A stretch of DNA of 64,000 bases from DASSQJ01 sp963772645 (GTDB lineage: Bacteria > Actinomycetota > Actinomycetes > Actinomycetales > Dermatophilaceae), in assembly GCA_963772645.1 (NCBI GenBank), contig CAVYYD010000015.1, positions 62,001-126,000 of the forward strand, written 5' to 3'. The translations under genes and the position numbers were made by a program. Position 1 is the stretch's first letter; every line of letters starts with the position of its first letter. This document shows positions 15,913 to 24,700 of the stretch, in pieces. Below the pieces are notes generated by a model. The model was not told the origin of the DNA. It worked only from the letters and a program-made list of their open reading frames with translations, and did not search any database.

Positions 15913-16593
15913 TCAGCCGACCTCGAGGTCGGCCCAGACCGGCCGGTGGTCGCTCGCCCGGGCCCACACGGCCTCCGGCAGCAGCACCTCGCGCCGCGAC
16001 CGCACCGCGACCCCGGGGGAGGCGAGCACGACGTCGAGCGTGTGGCGCGGCGTCGCCGCCGGGTAGGTGGGGCCGTCCGGTGCCACCTGGCGCAGACCCC
16101 CCTCCTCGACCAGCCGTCGCCACGCGGTGCCGCCGGGCCCCTCGTTGAGGTCGCCCGCGACGACCAGCGGCTCGGCGCCGGCCAGCTCGGCGAGCAGCGT
16201 CCGCACGTGCTCGGCCCGCTCGGCCGGCCGGAGCGAGAGGTGCACGCAGGCCACGGTGAGGCAGGTCCCGCCGGCGAGCCGCACCCGAACCCGGGCGAAG
16301 CCACGGGTGCGGTCCGGCCAGCGCACCGGCAGCCGGTGGTGCGCCGCGTCGAGCAGCCGGACCCGCGCGGAGACGAGGATGGTCGTGCCGCCGCTGCCCC
16401 GGTGCGACCCGGTGGTGCGCAGCCCGCAGCCGCGCGCGAAGCGGGCGAGCCGGCGGCGGGCGAGGAGGCGGCGCGGCACCTCCTGGAGGCAGAGGACGTC
16501 CGGGTCGATGGCCCGGACGACCCGCGCGGCCAGCGGCGCGTCGTCGAGGAAGTCGCGGGTGTTGTAGCTCGCGACGCGCAACCGGTCGGGCAC
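15913..16593 (-). CDS. Endonuclease/exonuclease/phosphatase (EEP) family protein
   Basis: A 226-residue metal-dependent hydrolase. The GTG at 16593 gives MPDRLRVASYNTRDFLDD (N-terminal Asn motif), followed by DPDVLCLQEVPR (metal-binding Glu), VVAGDLNEGPGG (DxN motif) and the C-terminal ASDHRPVWADLEV (SDH motif). It could cleave nucleic acids, phosphoinositides or sphingolipids, and the sequence does not say which. It lies 4 bp after the glucokinase gene and ends the leftward operon. Confidence 0.88.
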   Translation of the reverse strand: MPDRLRVASYNTRDFLDDAPLAARVVRAIDPDVLCLQEVPRRLLARRRLARFARGCGLRTTGSHRGSGGTTILVSARVRLLDAAHHRLPVRWPDRTRGFARVRVRLAGGTCLTVACVHLSLRPAERAEHVRTLLAELAGAEPLVVAGDLNEGPGGTAWRRLVEEGGLRQVAPDGPTYPAATPRHTLDVVLASPGVAVRSRREVLLPEAVWARASDHRPVWADLEVG

Positions 16594-16597
16594 GGGC

Positions 16598-17656
16598 TCA
16601 GTCGTCGGCGAGCCGGGTGAGGTCGCCGGGCGTGTGGTCGTGCGGGGCGGCGTGGTCGACGGCGTCGGCCCAGGCGAGACCGGCCGCGCCGAACCGGGCC
16701 AGGTCGGCCGCACCGACGAGCCCGGCCTCGTTGCCGAGCTCGGCGGTGACGATCCTGGCCTCGGGCCGGTACCCGCGGCCGGTCAGCTGGCGACGGAACG
16801 CCTGGCGCGCCGGCTCGAGGAGCAGGTCGCCCGCTGCGCTCACCCCGCCCCCGACGACCACGGTGCCCGGGTCGAGGGCGGCCACGAGGTTGGCGATGCC
16901 GACCCCGAGCCAGCGGCCCACCTCGGCGAGCAGCTCGCGGGCCAGGGCGTCACCCTCGCGGGCCGCCTGGGTGACCAGCGGCCCGGTGAGGTCCTCGGGT
17001 CGCCCGTGCACCCGGGCGAGGAGGTCGGTGGCCATCGGGCTGTCGGCGCCGACCAGGGCCCGCGCCTCGCGGACCAGGGCGTTGCCCGACGCGTACTGCT
17101 CCCAGCACCCCCGGTTGCCGCACTCACAGCGGATGCCGCCGGGCACGACCTGCATGTGCCCGAACTCGCCGGCGATCCCGTACCGGCCGCGGACGACCCG
17201 GCCGTCGAGGACGACGCCACCCCCGATGCCGGTGCCGAGGTTGACCATGACGAGGTTCGTCTCGCCGTGGCCGGCACCGTAGCGGTACTCGGCCCAGGCC
17301 GCGGCGTTCGCGTCGTTGTCGACGAACACGGGGACCGGGAGGCGGTCCCGCAGGGCGTCGCGCAGTGGCTCGTTGCGCCACGACAGGTGCGGCGCGAAGA
17401 CGACCGTGGCGCGGTCGGCCGCGACGAAGCCGGCTGCCCCGATCCCCACCGCGAGGACCTCACCGGCCCGGCCGGAGACGGCGAGGAGCTCCTCGACCGC
17501 CGAGACGATGGTGTCCTCGACGACGCGCGGGCTGCGGCTGCGGTGGGGCGTGTCGCGCCGGGCCCGGTGCACGACCCGGCCCCGGGCGTCGACGAGCCCG
17601 GCGGCGACCTTCGTCCCGCCGATGTCGACGCCCACGGCGAGCCCGCCGTCAGCCAC
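16598..17656 (-). CDS. ROK family glucokinase
   Basis: A 352-residue sugar kinase. The N-terminus LAVGVDIGGTKVAAGLVDARG is the ATP-binding phosphate loop. FVDNDANAAAWAEYRYGAGH carries the catalytic Asp, NLGTGIGGGVVLDGRVVRG the second ATP site, and GIRCECGNRGCWEQYASG the zinc-binding ROK signature. It probably phosphorylates glucose in the cytoplasm. Streptomyces GlkA, its likely counterpart, also takes part in carbon catabolite control. It starts at a GTG overlapping the end of the upstream gene. Confidence 0.92.
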   Translation of the reverse strand: MADGGLAVGVDIGGTKVAAGLVDARGRVVHRARRDTPHRSRSPRVVEDTIVSAVEELLAVSGRAGEVLAVGIGAAGFVAADRATVVFAPHLSWRNEPLRDALRDRLPVPVFVDNDANAAAWAEYRYGAGHGETNLVMVNLGTGIGGGVVLDGRVVRGRYGIAGEFGHMQVVPGGIRCECGNRGCWEQYASGNALVREARALVGADSPMATDLLARVHGRPEDLTGPLVTQAAREGDALARELLAEVGRWLGVGIANLVAALDPGTVVVGGGVSAAGDLLLEPARQAFRRQLTGRGYRPEARIVTAELGNEAGLVGAADLARFGAAGLAWADAVDHAAPHDHTPGDLTRLADD

Positions 17657-18113
17657 CGGCCAGCCCGCCCTCGGCGTCGCGGACCGGGATGGCGCGGGCG
17701 GTGGGCCCCGAGGCTCCCCCCGGGCCCGGGGCGCTCCGTTCGCCCGGTGCGGCGCGGCTCCGGCTACCCGGCGGCGGTCGGTCCCCCGGGCCGCCGCGCT
17801 CGCCGGCGAGGTCGGAGAGCACCCCGGCCGCCAGGCTCGCGAGGTCGGCGAGCCGGCGCAGGGTCTCCGGGCTCAGGGCGCGCACGACCGCCACCGTCCG
17901 GCACAGCGGGCAGGACCGGCAGAACGGGTCGGTACACACCCACCCCTCGTCCCCGGACGACTCGTCCCCGGGTGGCTCGTCCCCGGACCGCTCCGGTACG
18001 TCCGGCTCGGGCCCCTCCGTGGCGGCCGCCCCGGCCCGGCGCAGGCTCTCCAGGAGGCGTTCGGCCTCCTGGGCGACCGAGCCGACCTGCTCGTCCCAGC
18101 GGTCATCGGCCAC
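17649..18113 (-). CDS. DUF5304-like protein with a cysteine cluster
   Basis: A 154-residue protein. The N-terminus VADDRWDEQVGSVAQEAERL is helical, followed by an acidic repeat stretch (SGDEPPGDESSGDEG). A conserved cysteine block CTDPFCRSCPLCRTVAVVR may bind zinc or a cluster, followed by a helix (LRRLADLASLAAGVLSDL). The arrangement resembles Streptomyces DUF5304 proteins found in the same place beside ArsA and glucokinase. The GTG at 18113 overlaps the ArsA stop by 11 bases. Function is unknown. Confidence 0.65.
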   Translation of the reverse strand: MADDRWDEQVGSVAQEAERLLESLRRAGAAATEGPEPDVPERSGDEPPGDESSGDEGWVCTDPFCRSCPLCRTVAVVRALSPETLRRLADLASLAAGVLSDLAGERGGPGDRPPPGSRSRAAPGERSAPGPGGASGPTARAIPVRDAEGGLAGG

Positions 18114-19329
18114 CGGCCCACACCTCCGCATCGCGCTCGAACCGGACCCGCAGCTCGCCGCGGCCGACCTGCGCATCCTGCACGACGCACCGGCGCAGCA
18201 CCGACGGCAGGGTGACGACGCGTCGCTGGTCGGCCACCTCGATGACGAGGTCGTCCTCCCGGCGGGCCAGCGCGACCTGGCCCGCGGTGGCGAGCGGGAG
18301 CGGCAGGTGCAGGACGAAGTCGTCGCCGTCGGCCTCAACCCGGGGGCGGGCGACGGCGACGTCGGCGAGCAGGTCGGGTACCGTCGGCCCGCCGGGATCG
18401 GCGGCCGTGCGGGCGGCGAGGCCGGCGAGCGCGTCGGTGCCGGTCGGCTCGCCCGCCTCGTGCGGGGCGCGCAGGACCGGGAGGCCGGCGAAGGACTCGC
18501 GCACCACCGCCATCCCCTCCTGCTGTGCCTGCCACCACGCGTCCCGCCACGGGTCGCCCGCGGCCTGCGGGGCCGGCACCAGCCGGTTGACGACGACGGC
18601 GTCGACGGCGTACCCGTGCAGCGACAGCGAGGTCAGCATCCGCCGGCTCTCGGCCACCACGACCCGCTCCGGGGTCAGGACGAGGCGCACGCTGGCGCGA
18701 GGCGAGGTGAGCAGGGCGCGGACCCGGCCCATGAGCTCCTTCCACGCCACGAGCACCGAGACCACCTCCGCCCCCGGCAGCGGAACCCCGGACGCCGCGG
18801 ACGCGGCCGGCCGCAGCACCGTCAGGAGGCGCCGCTGCGCGGGGAGCAGCCGGTCCAGGTGCCAGCCGAGCACCTCCGGCAGCGCGAGGAGGCGGAGGGT
18901 CTCGGCGGTCGGTGCGCAGTCGACGACGACGAGGTCCCAGTCGCCGCTCTCGGCCTGGTGCGCCAGGGCGACGAGAGCGAGGACCTCCTCGGCCCCGGGC
19001 AGCGCGCTGAGCTCGTCGGCGACCACCGGGTCGACCCCCAGGGCGCCGAGGACCCCGAGCAGGTAGCCGCGCACGACCTGCCAGTCCGCCTCGACCTCGG
19101 TGTGCGGCCCCACCGCGAGCGCGTGCAGCCCGGGCTCGACGGCCGTGGTGTCCCGCCAGGACGCGGCGGTGGCGAGCTCCAGCTCGAGCGCGTCGCCGAG
19201 GCTGTGGGCGGCGTCCGTGGACAGGACCAGGGTGCGCAGCCCGGAGCGGGCCGCGGCGACGGCGGCCGCGGCCGCGGTGGTCGTCTTGCCGACCCCGCCC
19301 TTGCCGGTGACGAGGACGACCCGGGGCAT
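18103..19329 (-). CDS. ArsA family ATPase
   Basis: A 408-residue P-loop ATPase of the ArsA/Get3 class: the deviant Walker A MPRVVLVTGKGGVGKTTTAA, the switch region LVLSTDAAHSLGDALELE, and the Walker B-like WDLVVVDCAPTAETLRLL. The C-terminal part (LHLPLPLATAGQVALARRED) resembles the small beta domain found at the end of actinobacterial ArsA-like proteins. Metal-binding cysteines of true arsenite pumps are not evident and no arsenic genes are nearby, so arsenic export is unlikely. It sits 8 bp downstream of an SRPBCC gene, an arrangement conserved in actinobacteria (Rv2184c-Rv2185c). Confidence 0.88.
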   Translation of the reverse strand: MPRVVLVTGKGGVGKTTTAAAAAVAAARSGLRTLVLSTDAAHSLGDALELELATAASWRDTTAVEPGLHALAVGPHTEVEADWQVVRGYLLGVLGALGVDPVVADELSALPGAEEVLALVALAHQAESGDWDLVVVDCAPTAETLRLLALPEVLGWHLDRLLPAQRRLLTVLRPAASAASGVPLPGAEVVSVLVAWKELMGRVRALLTSPRASVRLVLTPERVVVAESRRMLTSLSLHGYAVDAVVVNRLVPAPQAAGDPWRDAWWQAQQEGMAVVRESFAGLPVLRAPHEAGEPTGTDALAGLAARTAADPGGPTVPDLLADVAVARPRVEADGDDFVLHLPLPLATAGQVALARREDDLVIEVADQRRVVTLPSVLRRCVVQDAQVGRGELRVRFERDAEVWAGGR

Positions 19330-19337
19330 CGTGGCGC

Positions 19338-19781
19338 TCAGTCCTCGACGCGCTTCTTCAGCTCGGTCAGGGCCGTGTTGATGATGTGCCGCTCGGCCTT
19401 GCGCTTGAGCAACCCGATCATCGGCATCGTGAGGTCGACCTCGAGGTCGTAGGTGACCCGGGTGCCCTCGCCGACGGCCTCGAGCGTGTAGCTGCCGGTG
19501 AGTCCCTTGAGGAGGGTGGCCCGCACGAGGTGCCAGCCGACGACACCGGTGCCGTCGTCGTCGACGTCCCAGTCGTACTCCAGGACGTACTGGTCCTTGA
19601 TCGCGCCGGCGTCGAGGGTGAACTCGACCTGGTCGGCCCAGCCGTCGCCGTCCTCGGAGAGCACCGAGCACTCCTTGACCTGCTCGGCCCACTCGGGGTA
19701 GCTCTCGAAGTCTGCGATGACGTCGAGGACCTCGCCGGGCGCGGCGGCGATCTCGACCGAGGAGCGTGTGCGGTCGGCCAT
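19338..19781 (-). CDS. SRPBCC (START-like) family protein
   Basis: A 147-residue polyketide cyclase/coenzyme Q-binding-type fold: MADRTRSSVEIAAAPGEVLD, VIADFESYPEWAEQVKECSV, then a beta-rich middle and a long C-terminal helix (MPMIGLLKRKAERHIINTAL). Such proteins bind hydrophobic ligands in a deep cavity. It corresponds by position and sequence to M. tuberculosis TB16.3 (Rv2185c). The ATG at 19781 lies 7 nt from a TACCCT element and heads the ArsA operon. It is divergent from fadD. Confidence 0.88.
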   Translation of the reverse strand: MADRTRSSVEIAAAPGEVLDVIADFESYPEWAEQVKECSVLSEDGDGWADQVEFTLDAGAIKDQYVLEYDWDVDDDGTGVVGWHLVRATLLKGLTGSYTLEAVGEGTRVTYDLEVDLTMPMIGLLKRKAERHIINTALTELKKRVED

Positions 19782-19788
19782 GGCAGGG

Positions 19789-19794
19789 AGGGTA
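19789..19794 (-). promoter_or_regulatory. -10 element for the SRPBCC-ArsA operon, leaderless start
   Basis: Reading leftward, TACCCT ends 7 nt before the ATG at 19781. The opposite strand carries a possible fadD -10 (TAGAGT, 19811-19816), so the two promoters are divergent within 30 bp. Confidence 0.55.
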
Positions 19795-19857
19795 CCCGCC
19801 GCCCGGGACATAGAGTTGAGCCGCCAGCCGCCACCCGGGACCGAAGGAGCCTCGACG

Positions 19858-21651
19858 GTGCACGAGAAGTCCACCCCGCTCGTCCTGCCCGCGACCACGC
19901 AGGGCAGCCTCGCCGACCTCCCCGGGCGGATGGCACGGGCCGAGCCGGGGCGGGTCACCTTCTCGGTCCGTGCACCGGGCGGCTGGACCGACGTCACCGC
20001 GGCGACGTTCGCCCGGGAGGTCGACGCGCTCGCCAAGGGCTTCCTCGCCGCCGGGGTCCGCACCGGCGACGCCGTCGGCATCATGAGCCGCACCCGCTAC
20101 GAGTGGACCGTGGCCGACTTCGCCCTGTGGTCGGTCGGGGCGGTCCCCGTCCCGATCTATGAGACCTCCTCCCCCGACCAGGTCGGGTGGATCCTCTCCG
20201 ACTCCGGCGCCGTCGGGGTGCTCGTCGAGACCGAGAAGCACCTGGCGGCGGTCGAGCAGGTCCGGGCCTCGCTCGCCGGGCTCGAGCACGTCTGGGTGGT
20301 CGACCACGGCGACGTCGACACCCTGAGCCGGGACGGTGCCGACGTCGCGGACGGCGAGCTCGCCGCCCGGCGCGAGGGGCTCGACCGCGAGAGCCTGGCG
20401 ACCGTCATCTACACCTCGGGGACCACCGGCCGGCCCAAGGGTGTCGAGCTGACCCACGGCAACTTCCTCACCCTCGCCGAGAACACCGCCGAGGCCATCG
20501 CGAGCGTCGTCAAGGCGCCCGGGGCCTCGACCCTGCTCTTCCTGCCCCTGGCCCACGTGTTCGCCCGGTTCGTCGAGGTGCTCGCGGTCACCGCGGGGGT
20601 ACGGATGGGGCACTCCAGCGACCTCTCGGCGCTGATGGACGACCTCGGGTCCTTCCGGCCGACGTTCATCCTCGCCGTCCCCCGGGTCTTCGAGAAGGTC
20701 TACAACTCGGCCGAGGCCTCGGCCGAGGCCGGTGGCAAGGGCCGGATCTTCGCCGGTGCCGCGGCCACCGCCATCGCGTGGTCCGAGGCGCTGGACGGGG
20801 GTGCGGTCCCGCTGCGGCTGCGGCTGCGGCACGCCGTCTTCGACCGCCTGGTCTACTCGCGCCTGCGTGAGGCGATGGGCGGACGGGTCGAGTACGCCGT
20901 CTCCGGGGGCGCGCCGCTCGGTACCCGCCTCGGCCACTTCTTCCGCGGCGTCGGCATCTCCATCCTCGAGGGCTACGGCCTGACCGAGACCACCGCGCCG
21001 GCCAGCGTCAACCTCCCCGACGCGATGCGGATCGGCACCGTCGGGCCGCCGCTGCCGGGCGTCGAGGTCCGGATCGAGGACGACGGCGAGATCCGGCTGC
21101 GTGGGGTCAACGTCTTCCGGGCCTACCGGGGCAACCCGGAGGCCACCCGGGAGGCCCTCGACGCCGAGGGCTGGTTCCGCACCGGCGACCTCGGCCGGCT
21201 CGACGACCACGGCTACCTGCGGATCACCGGGCGGAAGAAGGAGATCCTCGTGACGGCGGGGGGCAAGAACGTGGCCCCGGCGGTGCTCGAGGACCTCCTG
21301 CGCGCGCACCCCCTGATCAGCCAGTGCATCGTCGTCGGGGACGGCAAGCCCTTCATCGCGGCGCTCGTCACCCTCGACGAGGAGATGTACCCGGGGTGGG
21401 CGCGCAGCAACGGCCTCGAGGACGTGCCGCTGGCCCGGGCCCGCACCGACCAGCGGGTCCTCGACGAGATCCAGAAGGCCGTCGACCAGGCCAACCGGTC
21501 GGTCTCGAAGGCCGAGTCGATCCGCAAGTTCGCCGTCCTGGCGGACGACTTCACCGAGGAGTCCGGCCACCTCACCCCGTCGCTGAAGCTGAAGCGGACC
21601 GTGGTCATGCGCGACTTCGCCGACGAGGTCGACGCGCTCTACGGTGGCTGA
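19858..21651 (+). CDS. AMP-forming long-chain fatty acid-CoA ligase
   Basis: A 597-residue adenylate-forming enzyme that activates fatty acids to acyl-CoA. It shows the phosphate-binding motif TVIYTSGTTGRPKGVELTHG, ILEGYGLTETTAPAS, the hinge EGWFRTGDLGRLDDHGYLRI, and the C-terminal ITGRKKEILVTAGGKNVAP with a final lysine region PSLKLKRTVVM. This is the FadD15-like subgroup. The GTG at 19858 has GAAGGAGC 8 nt upstream. A longer frame back to 19717 would run through the promoter. The stop overlaps the next gene by eight bases. Confidence 0.92.
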   Translation: MHEKSTPLVLPATTQGSLADLPGRMARAEPGRVTFSVRAPGGWTDVTAATFAREVDALAKGFLAAGVRTGDAVGIMSRTRYEWTVADFALWSVGAVPVPIYETSSPDQVGWILSDSGAVGVLVETEKHLAAVEQVRASLAGLEHVWVVDHGDVDTLSRDGADVADGELAARREGLDRESLATVIYTSGTTGRPKGVELTHGNFLTLAENTAEAIASVVKAPGASTLLFLPLAHVFARFVEVLAVTAGVRMGHSSDLSALMDDLGSFRPTFILAVPRVFEKVYNSAEASAEAGGKGRIFAGAAATAIAWSEALDGGAVPLRLRLRHAVFDRLVYSRLREAMGGRVEYAVSGGAPLGTRLGHFFRGVGISILEGYGLTETTAPASVNLPDAMRIGTVGPPLPGVEVRIEDDGEIRLRGVNVFRAYRGNPEATREALDAEGWFRTGDLGRLDDHGYLRITGRKKEILVTAGGKNVAPAVLEDLLRAHPLISQCIVVGDGKPFIAALVTLDEEMYPGWARSNGLEDVPLARARTDQRVLDEIQKAVDQANRSVSKAESIRKFAVLADDFTEESGHLTPSLKLKRTVVMRDFADEVDALYGG

Positions 21652-23038
21652 CCCGGGCCCGGCGCGGCCGGTGGCGGCGAGCGCCGGCACGGGCCGCCGC
21701 GGGATCCTCCCGGCGGCCCTGCTCGGCGCCTCGTGGCTCGCCTGGTTCGGGGTGCTCCAGTGGAGCGTCGTCCGCTTCCGGGTGCCGATCGTCCTCACCC
21801 TCACCGCGGTCTGCGCGCTCCTCGCCGTCTGGGTGGTCCGGCGCACCGCCGTCCCGCTCCCCCGGTGGCTCGCCCCGGCCGTCCTCGTCGGCTCGGTCCT
21901 GCTCACCCTCGCCGTGCCGCTCTTCAGCTACCTGCGCGGCGCCTGGCTCACCGGCGCCCTCGTCGTCCTCGCCGCCGGGGGGCTGGGCGCCGCCGCCCTG
22001 CTCCTGGTCCCGCGGGCATGGGCGGCGGTGACCGCCCTCGCCGTGGCCGTCCTCACCCAGGTGACGGTCGGCGCGGTGGCGGTGCTCGGCGACCCCGCGC
22101 CGCGGATCGACGTCTGGGTCGTCCTCCAGCAGGGCGCGGACGCCCTGGGCCGCGGCCACAACGTCTACACCCAGCAGTGGACGAACTCCCCCGGGGTCCA
22201 GGACTTCTTCCCGTACCTGCCGTGGATGGGCGTGCTCACCGCCCCCGGACGCTGGGTCGCCGGTGACGTCCGGTGGATGCTCCTGCTCTGGTCGCTGGTC
22301 CTCCTCGCCGGGCTGTGGGCCCTCTCGGGCGGACGGGTGGCCCGGACCGCGGCCGTCTCCGCGGTCCTCGTCCTCGCCCCGGGCACCCTGACCCAGGTCG
22401 ACCAGGCGTGGACCGAGCCGGTGCTCGCCGCGCTCCTGGTCTGGTTCGCCGCCCTGGTGCACCGGGGCCGGGCGTGGTGGGCGGTGGTGCCCCTGGCCCT
22501 GGCCTGCGCGAGCAAGCAGCACCTCGTGCTCCTCGTCCCGATGCTGCTGCTCTGGCGCCCGTTCGGGTGGCGCCGCACGCTCGTCGCCGGCGGCGCCGCC
22601 GGCGTGCTGGTCCTGCCCTGGCTGCTCGCCGACCCCGAGGCGTTCGTCGGGGACACGGTGACGACCCTGCTCAGCTTCCACCCGATCCGGTTCGCCAACA
22701 CGTGGTACCTGTACTTCCTCAACGAGCACGAGGTCACGCTGCCGTTCGCCGTCACCGGCCTGGTGATGCTCGCCGCCGTCGCCGCGTCGGTCTGGGCCCT
22801 GTGGCGCCGCCAGCCCGGCGTGGCGGAGGTGCTCCGCTGGATGGCTCTCGTCCTCGCCGTGGCGAACCTCGTCAACAAGCAGGCGTTCTACAACCAGTTC
22901 TGGCTCGTCGGGGCGCTCGTCGCGGCGTCGCTCGTCGTCGGCCGTCCGTCGGCGGCCGAGCCCGAGGCAGCGGACGGGGCCGCGGCGGGCCCGCTCAGCC
23001 GGCGAGGCGGGCCAGCCGCTGCTGCCACGCCCGGGTGA
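21644..23038 (+). CDS. GT87/DUF2029-like polytopic membrane protein
   Basis: A 464-residue protein with around eleven hydrophobic segments (for example WLAPAVLVGSVLLTLAVPLF and WMLLLWSLVLLAGLWALSG). A periplasmic loop has HNVYTQQWTNSPGVQDFFPY, and a cytoplasmic junction has ACASKQHLVLLVPMLLLWRP. The layout resembles C-type glycosyltransferases that use polyprenyl-phosphate mannose (GT87 family). A transferase role in lipoglycan or arabinan synthesis is therefore possible but unproven. The GTG overlaps the ligase stop. The 3' end overlaps the convergent lipoprotein gene by 44 bp, and the last 25 residues are low complexity. Confidence 0.72.
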   Translation: MADPGPARPVAASAGTGRRGILPAALLGASWLAWFGVLQWSVVRFRVPIVLTLTAVCALLAVWVVRRTAVPLPRWLAPAVLVGSVLLTLAVPLFSYLRGAWLTGALVVLAAGGLGAAALLLVPRAWAAVTALAVAVLTQVTVGAVAVLGDPAPRIDVWVVLQQGADALGRGHNVYTQQWTNSPGVQDFFPYLPWMGVLTAPGRWVAGDVRWMLLLWSLVLLAGLWALSGGRVARTAAVSAVLVLAPGTLTQVDQAWTEPVLAALLVWFAALVHRGRAWWAVVPLALACASKQHLVLLVPMLLLWRPFGWRRTLVAGGAAGVLVLPWLLADPEAFVGDTVTTLLSFHPIRFANTWYLYFLNEHEVTLPFAVTGLVMLAAVAASVWALWRRQPGVAEVLRWMALVLAVANLVNKQAFYNQFWLVGALVAASLVVGRPSAAEPEAADGAAAGPLSRRGGPAAAATPG

Positions 23039-24274
23039 GCGCGTCGCGGCCCTCGCCGAGCACCCGGGCATCGCCCGGTCACACGCCCGCTCCGCGGCGG
23101 CGGCGTCACCGGGCACGGTGCAGGCGCGCACGAGGGCGGTCAGTGCCGCCTCGCCGTGCTCGGCCGCGACCAGCTCCACCGCCTGCCACGACGCGAGGTA
23201 GCCCACCTCGATGTCGTGGCTCGTGGGGTCGAGGTCGGCGGCGGTCGGCAACGTCGTGGGGGCGGTCCCCGCCCGGACGGCGGCGACGAGCGCGGCGGCG
23301 AGCTCTGGCACCGGGAGGGCGGCGCGGGCGTAGCCGACGTGGTCGGCGTAGCCCTCAGCGAGCCACGCCGGGGCGCTGCCGCGCAGGGTCGAGCGGACCG
23401 CGACGTGGGCCAGCTCGTGGGCCAGGACGACCTGACGGCCGGCCGTGGACAGTCGGCGCCGGGCGTCGGGGTCGAGGACGACCTCGTCGCCGGTGGCCCG
23501 CCCGTCGGGCCCCGATGGGCCGGCGGTGGTGGCCGCGACGTCGCCGACCGTCGGGCCGCGCCGGCCGAGGAGGGCGTTCGCCTGGTCCTCGGTGCGTGGG
23601 ACGAGGACCAGGACGTGCCGGGGCGTCCCCGACCAGCGCGCGTCGAGGGTCGGCAGGACCGCGTCGACCGTCGCCACGGTCTCGACGAGCGCGACATCGT
23701 CGGCCGTCCCGGCGACGACCGCCCGCTCGCCGCGCTCGACCCGCATCCCCGGCATCGCGAGCCACGGTGCGCTCGCCGCGCCGGCTGGCTCCTCCGCGGC
23801 GACGAGCCAGCGGCCGCCGGAGCGCGCGAGCCGGTAGCGGACCACGCTCGAGCGGTCGGCCCGGTCGACGCCGGCCACCCGGTAGCGCACGGTGACCGCC
23901 ACCCCCGCGGCCGGGTCGGCGACGGGTGGGACGACGTCGTGCACGAGCCGGGACAGGCCCAGGTCGCGGGCGGAGCGGAAGGCCGCGAGCTGGCGACCCC
24001 CCGCCCGTGAGGTGGGGTCCGCGACGGTGGCCGCGAAGGCCGCCGTGTCCCGGTCCCGCAGGGCCGCCTCGCGACGGGTGAGGAGGCCCTCGAGCGCGCG
24101 CCCGGCGTCGGCCGCGGCGGCGGCGTCGGCCGCGGCCGTGGCCGCCGTGGGCGCCGTGGAGCTGACCGCGGGCACCGGGTGCCCCGAGGCCGCACCGGCG
24201 CAGCCCGACAGCCCGACCAGGAGCAGCACGAGGCCGGCGGCTCGTCCCCGCCACGTCGCGCCCCGGCCCGTCAC
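22995..24274 (-). pseudogene. Gluzincin-like metallopeptidase lipoprotein, frameshift near the 3' end
   Basis: The protein starts at a GTG with a lipoprotein signal whose lipobox is LVGLSGCAG, so it should be anchored outside the membrane. A Ser/Ala-rich helical region and an NTF2-like stretch (VAVTVRYRVAGVDRADRSSV) precede a zinc site GRQVVLAHELAHVAVRS (HELAH) with the downstream glutamate in PAWLAEGYADHVGY, as in M1-like gluzincins. The main frame runs through the stop at 22995. One indel near 23073 restores the conserved ending VLGEGRDALTRAWQQRL. Substrate is unknown. The start lies 6 nt from TACGAT, suggesting a leaderless mRNA. Confidence 0.72.
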
Positions 24275-24280
24275 CGCCTC

Positions 24281-24286
24281 ATCGTA
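24281..24286 (-). promoter_or_regulatory. -10 element for the lipoprotein metallopeptidase, leaderless start
   Basis: Reading leftward, TACGAT ends 6 nt before the GTG at 24274. It lies just downstream of the small cysteine-rich gene that ends at 24306. Confidence 0.5.
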
Positions 24287-24305
24287 GGTTCCGCCGCGCG
24301 CACGG

Positions 24306-24575
24306 TCAGCCGACCGCCCGGGACCCCTCGTCGCGCTCGAGACCCCGCACGCCCGGTTCGAGGGTGGCCCTGGCCCGGGCCGCGACCTCGGCGTCGACCA
24401 GCCCGGAGCGGACCAGCCGGGTGACGACCGCGCGCTCCTCGGGGTCGAGCGCGGTCTGCGGCCTCGTCGCCGGGTCGGTCAGGGACAGCAGCACGGGCAC
24501 CATGCAGTCGTCGCAGTGGAGCTCGCGCACCGGGCACGTGCGGCACTCGACCGCCATCACGGTGTTGCTGGACAT
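24306..24575 (-). CDS. Small cysteine-rich conserved protein
   Basis: An 89-residue protein starting MSSNTVMAVECRTCPVREL with four cysteines spaced as CxxC-x6-CxxC (CRTCPVRELHCDDC), a layout typical of a zinc ribbon or knuckle. The second half is helical (ERAVVTRLVRSGLVDAEV). I recognise it as a conserved actinobacterial hypothetical beside the DnaQ-UvrC fusion gene, but it has no assigned function. The ATG at 24575 has a ribosome site GGAAGGGGTGAGG upstream. A TAGCGT -10 further up indicates a leadered mRNA. An alternative start lies at 24593. Confidence 0.65.
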   Translation of the reverse strand: MSSNTVMAVECRTCPVRELHCDDCMVPVLLSLTDPATRPQTALDPEERAVVTRLVRSGLVDAEVAARARATLEPGVRGLERDEGSRAVG

Positions 24576-24687
24576 CCGCCTCACCCCTTCCAAGGTGCGT
24601 CGTGTCCCACGCTAGGCAGGGCCACCGACAGCGCCCCTCCGACGTCGCCGCCCAGCGCGCCTCGACCACGCTGTCGGTTCCCCCGCC

Positions 24688-24693
24688 TACGGT
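24688..24693 (+). promoter_or_regulatory. -10 element for the DnaQ-UvrC fusion, leaderless start
   Basis: TACGGT ends 7 nt before the ATG at 24701. No ribosome site is visible. Confidence 0.55.
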
Positions 24694-24700
24694 TCGGGCC

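Noticed and set aside
18103..19329. Arsenite efflux ATPase for the ArsA-like protein.
   Set aside because: No ArsA metal-site cysteines are evident and there are no arsB, arsD or arsR genes. The pairing with SRPBCC is the usual actinobacterial housekeeping layout.
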